64,000 nt of DNA from an uncultured Bacilli bacterium (lineage in GTDB: Bacteria > Bacillota_I > Bacilli_A > RF39 > UBA660): contig CAJUMA010000002.1 of assembly GCA_910587065.1 (NCBI GenBank), positions 138,547-202,546 of the forward strand, given 5' to 3'. A model generated the notes under the pieces. The model was not told the DNA's origin. It searched no databases and was given only the letters and a program-made list of their open reading frames with translations. This document shows, piece after piece, positions 59,302-64,000 of the stretch; positions within the stretch are counted from its first letter, which is position 1, and each line of letters starts with the position of its first letter. The position numbers and the translations under genes are program-made.

Positions 59302-62300
59302 ATGAAAGAATTAATTAACTTAAGAAAAGAAAGAGAAAAACATTATTTAAATGAAGATGGAACAATTACAGCCTACATGTATGATGAAGATATTCACTAT
59401 TTAGATAATGGAGAATATAAAGAAATAGATAATTCACTTATTGAAGAAAAAGAATATATCACAAATAAAAATAATAATTTTAAAATTAAATTATATAAAA
59501 ATAAATATTTAGTTAACATAGATTTAGATAATAATAATTATTTAAATATTAGTTTAAAAAATAGTTTTGGAACTTTTCCAAAACTAGAAAATAATGAAGT
59601 AATATATCAAGATGTATTACCCAATATTGATTTTCATTATTTAGTACATGGAAAATCATTAAAAGAAAATATTTATTTAAAAGATAAAATAAATACAAAC
59701 ATTATTTTTAAAGTAGAAACTAATTTAAAATTAGAACTTGACAATAATATAGTTAAAGCTAAAAACAATAATGAAGTAATTTATACTTTTAGTCCATTAT
59801 TTATGATTGATTCAAATAACAACATTAATAATAACTGTAGCTATGCATTAAACAAAGACAATGATATATACGAAATAGAATTGAGTCTTGATCAAGACTA
59901 TTTAGATAACGCTATTTATCCAGTTATTGTAGACCCAACAATTAATACCGAAAATAAAAATAATGTTGAAGATGTAACTTTATTTTCGAAAAATCCAGAT
60001 ATTGTTTTTGATAGAATAGAATTTATTTCTGTTGGTAGTGATGAGGATGGTATTAAGAGATCTTTATTAAAGTTTGACCTTCCAAATATTGCAACAGGTA
60101 ACAACATTATAAGTGCAACAATGTATCTTACCCACTTTGGCATTTATCAAGTAATGAAGGTAAAACCAATCGGAATATATGAAGTTACATCAAATTGGAG
60201 TGAAACAACTGCAACTTGGAATAACATGAGTGATAACTATAATCCCAAGATTGAAAATTATATAATCCCACCATCAGTTTCACACAATGCAGAATCAAGA
60301 TGGGGAATAGACTTAACTAATATTGTTAAAGAATGGTACTCTGGAAAAACAAATAATGGTATTATGTTAAAATGTTTAGATGAAATATATATCGATGATG
60401 AAGAAACAAAAAATTCTTCTAGTTTTTATAATAAAACTTTTGATGCTGTTAATAATGAAGCTAAGCGTCCTTATTTAACAATAAATTATCGAGATCAAAA
60501 TGGTCTATTAGATTATATGACATACGAAACTATATCCATTTCTAAAGGTTCTAGTTTTATAAATAATTGTACAGGTAATTTAACTACTCAAATATCTTTA
60601 AATGAAATATTAGAAAATAGTAGCCTTATAGATTTGTCTTTAACTTATAATACTCATGATGTTTTAATTAATAGTAACTTTGGCTTTGGTTTAGGTTTTA
60701 ATTTATCTTACAATGAAAACATCATTGAAAATACAAATTCTTATATGGGAAAAGAATACAGATATACTTCAAGCGATGGTTCAACTCATTATTTTTATAA
60801 AAATGAAATATTACCAGAGGATGAAGGTGGAACACCAACTACAATTTATAAAGATGAAGATGGTTTAGGATTAATACTAGAAATAGTAAATGAAGAAAAC
60901 AAAGAGTACAACATACTAGATAAAAGTGGCAATAAATTTATATTTACAAATAGCTGCTTATCTAAAATAGAATATGTTGATAAATCATCAGTAACTATAA
61001 CAAGAGGTTCTGAAAATAAAATTACTAAAATAACAGATAGTAAAAATAATGAAGTAAATATAGTTTATGAAGCAAATAAAGTAACTTTAACAGGAAAGAA
61101 AAGTATTATTATTAATTTAATAGATAATAAAATAAGTTCTATTGTTACAAAGGATGGGAATATTTCCTTTATATATGAAAGTCACTCATTAATTTCTAAG
61201 CTAAATGATATCTCTGGTATGTCTATTGGTTTTGACTATTATGAAACAAATCCTTATAAAGTTAAAAAAGTAACTCAATATGGACTTAATAATACTGTCG
61301 GAAAATATAAAACTTTTGAATATGGTTTTTATACTACAACAGTAATAGATAATAATAATCAAAAATATAGATATTCCTTTAATAGAGTAGGTAATACTAC
61401 AAGTACGATGTTAATTAGTAAAGATGGTACACTAAAAAACACAATTGGCTTTAGTGAATCTTATGTTAATGAACTTAGTACACCTAATACTAATAAATTA
61501 CAAAGTGAAACATTACCACTAATCTATTCAGAAAATTTATTAAGGAATAGTAGTTTAGAAAGTAATGAAGTAAGTTTATTTAGTAGTAATAGAACATCAG
61601 AGGAAGCCAGAACTGGCTTATATTCAGCTAAAATAACAAAGGATACATATTCCTCTGTTAATATAAATCTTCCAATTTATAAGTCATATGTCTTTAGCGC
61701 ATATGTCAAGAGCACAGCTTCATCAGATATTAAAATATCACTTTTTGAAAATGAAGGAAATCCTGATGAAACAGAAATATACTCTATTATGCCTAGTGAG
61801 GAATTTGAAAGAATTGAAATACCTATTTACACATTACACAACATAAGAGAGATAATGGTAAAAATCACTCCAACAGGAACAACGCCAGTATATATAGATG
61901 ATATGCAACTTGAAGAAGGAGATGTTGCAAGTACATATAATTTATTAGATAATGGAAGTTTTAAAGATGGTATTAATGGCTGGTCTGTAACAGGAAGAGA
62001 CTTTGATGCAGATATAGAACTTACTAATACTCATGAGATAGTAACTTTAGACTCAAACGAAAGAGCTTTAAAATTAGGAAGCTGTATTACAGGGGGATGT
62101 ACACTTTCTAAAACTATTCCAATGAATGGTAAAAAAGGAGATGTCTATACCTTATCATTCATGTATAAAAATGAAGGAATACTTGAAGGCGGAGATATGG
62201 TCGGTAACTTTGCTCACCTTAATTTTAGTTACCCAGAAGATCCTGATGGTTTATATAATCATGGTACATACGATGTTTATCTTAACTATCATTCAAAAGA

Positions 62301-64000
62301 ATGGCAAATGTACAATGAAACATTTGTAGCTGAAGAAGATTATGATTCTATCACTATTGATGTGTTTAGTATAAACGAAATTAATAATATTTACGTAACT
62401 AATTTCTCTTTGATAAAAGATTTAGGATCATATAATTTCAAGTATGATAATGAAGGTAATTTAATATCAACTTATGATGTTATAAATAATAAAACAGAAT
62501 TTAAGTATGATAAAAATAATGAATTAACAAGTGTCTTTGATGCAAAAGGTAATAATTTTACTTATGAATATGATAATAAAATAACTGATAGGGTACTTAA
62601 AGGAGTTAGTCCAACTGGAATATCAAATGAAATGAAATATGATGAACATGGTAATGTTATTAAAACTATCATTAATAATGTTAATCCAAAGGGAAGCGAA
62701 TTAGAAGGAAAATATTATATTCGTTCTAAAGGAACAAATAAATATATTACTCCTAATTTAAGAACAGGAGAATTAACATTAAAAGATGATACTTGTAGTC
62801 ATTATTCATATACTATTGATAATCATATTGAAAGTGAAGCACTTGATGATAAAATAATTGAAAATAAGGTTTATACATTTAAATCTTCTATTTTACCAAC
62901 TTATGCATTAGGTAAAATTAATAACACAATAAGTTTATTAAAAAATGGAATTAGTTCAAATTTTGAATTAATCAAGAAAAATAATGGTTCAAACAATATA
63001 AAAATATACAATGAAAATCTATATTTAAAAGTAACAGAAGATAATAAATTAACTCTTACTAATATTGAAGAGGGAAATCCAGCGTTTGAATTTTATTTTG
63101 AAGACACTGACACTAATGAATTTATAGAAACTAAAGCTAGGTATACAGAAGATGGAAAATATATAACAGAAGTAACTGATGCTTTAGGTAAAATAACTAA
63201 TTATAATGTAAATACAACTACGGGCTTAACAAGCTCTATAACTAATCCAAAAGGAATAGAATCAAAATATCTTTATGATGATAAAGATAAATTAAAAAGT
63301 GTTGAAGTAGATAATAAAAAAGTTGAATACACTTATGATAAGAATTTAATAAAAACTATCAAAACAGGAAATAAAATATATTCCTTTGAATATGACAACT
63401 TCCTTAATAATTCAAAAGTCAAATTAAACAACAATACTTTAATAACTAATGAGTATTATGAAAATAATGGTCAATTAAAAAGTGTTACTTATGGAAATGG
63501 AAATAAAGTTAATTATACTTATGATGAATTTAATAGAATAAAAACTTATGATCATTATTTTAATTCTTATAATAACTTAGGTCTTTTGACTAAGGTGGAT
63601 AGTTATGATTCAGTTTATGAAAGATACTACTATGATTTTGCTAAAAGATTGAGTTCATATATTTATCTAGATAAGTTTAAAATGAATTATACATATGATG
63701 TTAACAGTAATGTTAATCATAAAGATTATACTTTATTTAATAATACATACAAATTAGATTATGAATTTAATGAAGATGATTCAGTTATAAAAGTTAAATT
63801 TGATAATAATTCACTTAACTATGATTATGATTGCTTAGGTAGATTAAAATCAAGAAATATAAATGGACATATTCCAGAATATTTTACCTATAAAAGAAAT
63901 GGTAATAAAACATCTTTAATAGTTGATACCATGAAAATAGATAATGATACATATAAGTATTATTACGATGATTTATATAACATTACAGAAATACTAAAAA
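59302..64000 (+). CDS. Giant DNRLRE/RHS-repeat protein (3' partial)
   Basis: The frame is open from ATG 59302 (MKELINLRKEREKHYLNEDG) to the window end, 1566 residues without a stop. There is no signal peptide. An N-terminal region leads to a DNRLRE-type domain (about residues 225-395: FISVGSDEDGIKRSLLKFDL, TATWNNM, IDLTNIVKEWYSGKTNNGIM). RHS/YD-like strands follow, then two jelly-roll, carbohydrate-binding-like modules (about 750-880 and 885-1035; VYIDDMQLEEGD). RHS repeats come next (KYDKNNELTSVFDAKGNNFT), with a ricin-like insert (about 1136-1270; YYIRSKGTNKYITPNL) and more YD repeats to the edge. This is the body of a polymorphic toxin or wall-associated RHS protein; the toxin tip would lie beyond the window. 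RBS AAAGGAAA. Confidence 0.9.
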   Translation, partial: MKELINLRKEREKHYLNEDGTITAYMYDEDIHYLDNGEYKEIDNSLIEEKEYITNKNNNFKIKLYKNKYLVNIDLDNNNYLNISLKNSFGTFPKLENNEVIYQDVLPNIDFHYLVHGKSLKENIYLKDKINTNIIFKVETNLKLELDNNIVKAKNNNEVIYTFSPLFMIDSNNNINNNCSYALNKDNDIYEIELSLDQDYLDNAIYPVIVDPTINTENKNNVEDVTLFSKNPDIVFDRIEFISVGSDEDGIKRSLLKFDLPNIATGNNIISATMYLTHFGIYQVMKVKPIGIYEVTSNWSETTATWNNMSDNYNPKIENYIIPPSVSHNAESRWGIDLTNIVKEWYSGKTNNGIMLKCLDEIYIDDEETKNSSSFYNKTFDAVNNEAKRPYLTINYRDQNGLLDYMTYETISISKGSSFINNCTGNLTTQISLNEILENSSLIDLSLTYNTHDVLINSNFGFGLGFNLSYNENIIENTNSYMGKEYRYTSSDGSTHYFYKNEILPEDEGGTPTTIYKDEDGLGLILEIVNEENKEYNILDKSGNKFIFTNSCLSKIEYVDKSSVTITRGSENKITKITDSKNNEVNIVYEANKVTLTGKKSIIINLIDNKISSIVTKDGNISFIYESHSLISKLNDISGMSIGFDYYETNPYKVKKVTQYGLNNTVGKYKTFEYGFYTTTVIDNNNQKYRYSFNRVGNTTSTMLISKDGTLKNTIGFSESYVNELSTPNTNKLQSETLPLIYSENLLRNSSLESNEVSLFSSNRTSEEARTGLYSAKITKDTYSSVNINLPIYKSYVFSAYVKSTASSDIKISLFENEGNPDETEIYSIMPSEEFERIEIPIYTLHNIREIMVKITPTGTTPVYIDDMQLEEGDVASTYNLLDNGSFKDGINGWSVTGRDFDADIELTNTHEIVTLDSNERALKLGSCITGGCTLSKTIPMNGKKGDVYTLSFMYKNEGILEGGDMVGNFAHLNFSYPEDPDGLYNHGTYDVYLNYHSKEWQMYNETFVAEEDYDSITIDVFSINEINNIYVTNFSLIKDLGSYNFKYDNEGNLISTYDVINNKTEFKYDKNNELTSVFDAKGNNFTYEYDNKITDRVLKGVSPTGISNEMKYDEHGNVIKTIINNVNPKGSELEGKYYIRSKGTNKYITPNLRTGELTLKDDTCSHYSYTIDNHIESEALDDKIIENKVYTFKSSILPTYALGKINNTISLLKNGISSNFELIKKNNGSNNIKIYNENLYLKVTEDNKLTLTNIEEGNPAFEFYFEDTDTNEFIETKARYTEDGKYITEVTDALGKITNYNVNTTTGLTSSITNPKGIESKYLYDDKDKLKSVEVDNKKVEYTYDKNLIKTIKTGNKIYSFEYDNFLNNSKVKLNNNTLITNEYYENNGQLKSVTYGNGNKVNYTYDEFNRIKTYDHYFNSYNNLGLLTKVDSYDSVYERYYYDFAKRLSSYIYLDKFKMNYTYDVNSNVNHKDYTLFNNTYKLDYEFNEDDSVIKVKFDNNSLNYDYDCLGRLKSRNINGHIPEYFTYKRNGNKTSLIVDTMKIDNDTYKYYYDDLYNITEILK

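Noticed and set aside
62126..62329. Plus-strand frame of 67 codons inside the RHS gene
   Set aside because: It is a shadow in another frame of the continuous RHS reading frame from 59302 to the window end.
1..64000. CRISPR array or tRNA/rRNA genes
   Set aside because: No regularly spaced direct repeats and no tRNA-like or rRNA sequence were recognised. Repeats found are the aspS blocks, the rbgA start copies and the lepB tandem repeat.

Overview
The window is a low-GC (very AT-rich), gene-dense stretch of a Bacillota chromosome using the standard bacterial code: TGA is a real stop, for example at 52741-52743 and at the end of rnhB. Housekeeping gene order, extended -10 promoters of the form TGnTATAAT, strong Shine-Dalgarno sites, a T-box leader and sporulation genes (YjcZ-like, GerE-like, GerM-like, SpoIIIAH-like) point to an endospore-forming or formerly sporulating member of the Bacilli/Erysipelotrichia-like gut lineages. 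I cannot name the species.

Layout. 1-7772: the end of an FAD/Rieske oxidoreductase, a small YjcZ-like protein on the minus strand, then ruvA, a decayed HAD-like gene, ruvB, a degenerate HD-GYP-like gene, queA, an unknown gene, tgt and a pilin-like gene. 7773-9525: decayed sequence and an unknown minus-strand gene. 9714-10877: rplS and lepB. 10998-17006: a uracil-DNA glycosylase-like gene, an unknown lipoprotein/membrane-protein pair, a Nudix gene that seems to start at ATA, maf and an unknown gene. 17106-23165: a complete Bce-type peptide sensing and resistance module (response regulator, sensor kinase, ABC ATPase, permease, VanZ-RDD fusion, YxeA-like). 23240-32551: an accessory region full of small genes, broken genes and a large serine recombinase. 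It ends inside the start of rbgA. 32507-39285: rbgA, rnhB, an LtaS-like gene, topA and a DUF3419-like gene. 39499-49133: a T-box controlled operon hisS-aspS-asnS-aspS2-gatC-gatA-gatB. 49202-54469: a surface protein, an unknown gene, a tyrosine recombinase and a minus-strand sporulation cluster. 54737-57547: a C39-peptidase ABC exporter, two overlapping double-glycine peptides and a possible immunity gene. 57612-64000: a small unknown gene, two phage tail-collar-like proteins and the first 1566 residues of a giant DNRLRE/RHS protein that runs off the window.

Main points of interest. (1) Three diverged copies of the rbgA start region lie at 27821, 28531 and 32491, the last being the live gene start. 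They bracket recombinase cargo, so mobile elements appear to have inserted repeatedly into the rbgA 5' end, each supplying a new promoter, RBS and first codons. (2) Two AspRS genes flank asnS. One has the residues of a discriminating enzyme and the other those of a non-discriminating enzyme, while long identical blocks show gene conversion of the catalytic core only. GatCAB is in the same operon. (3) A compact two-peptide bacteriocin locus has peptides too short for ordinary gene calling. (4) A tail-collar plus RHS locus. (5) A nuclease-like reading frame is split by one TAG immediately followed by ATG.
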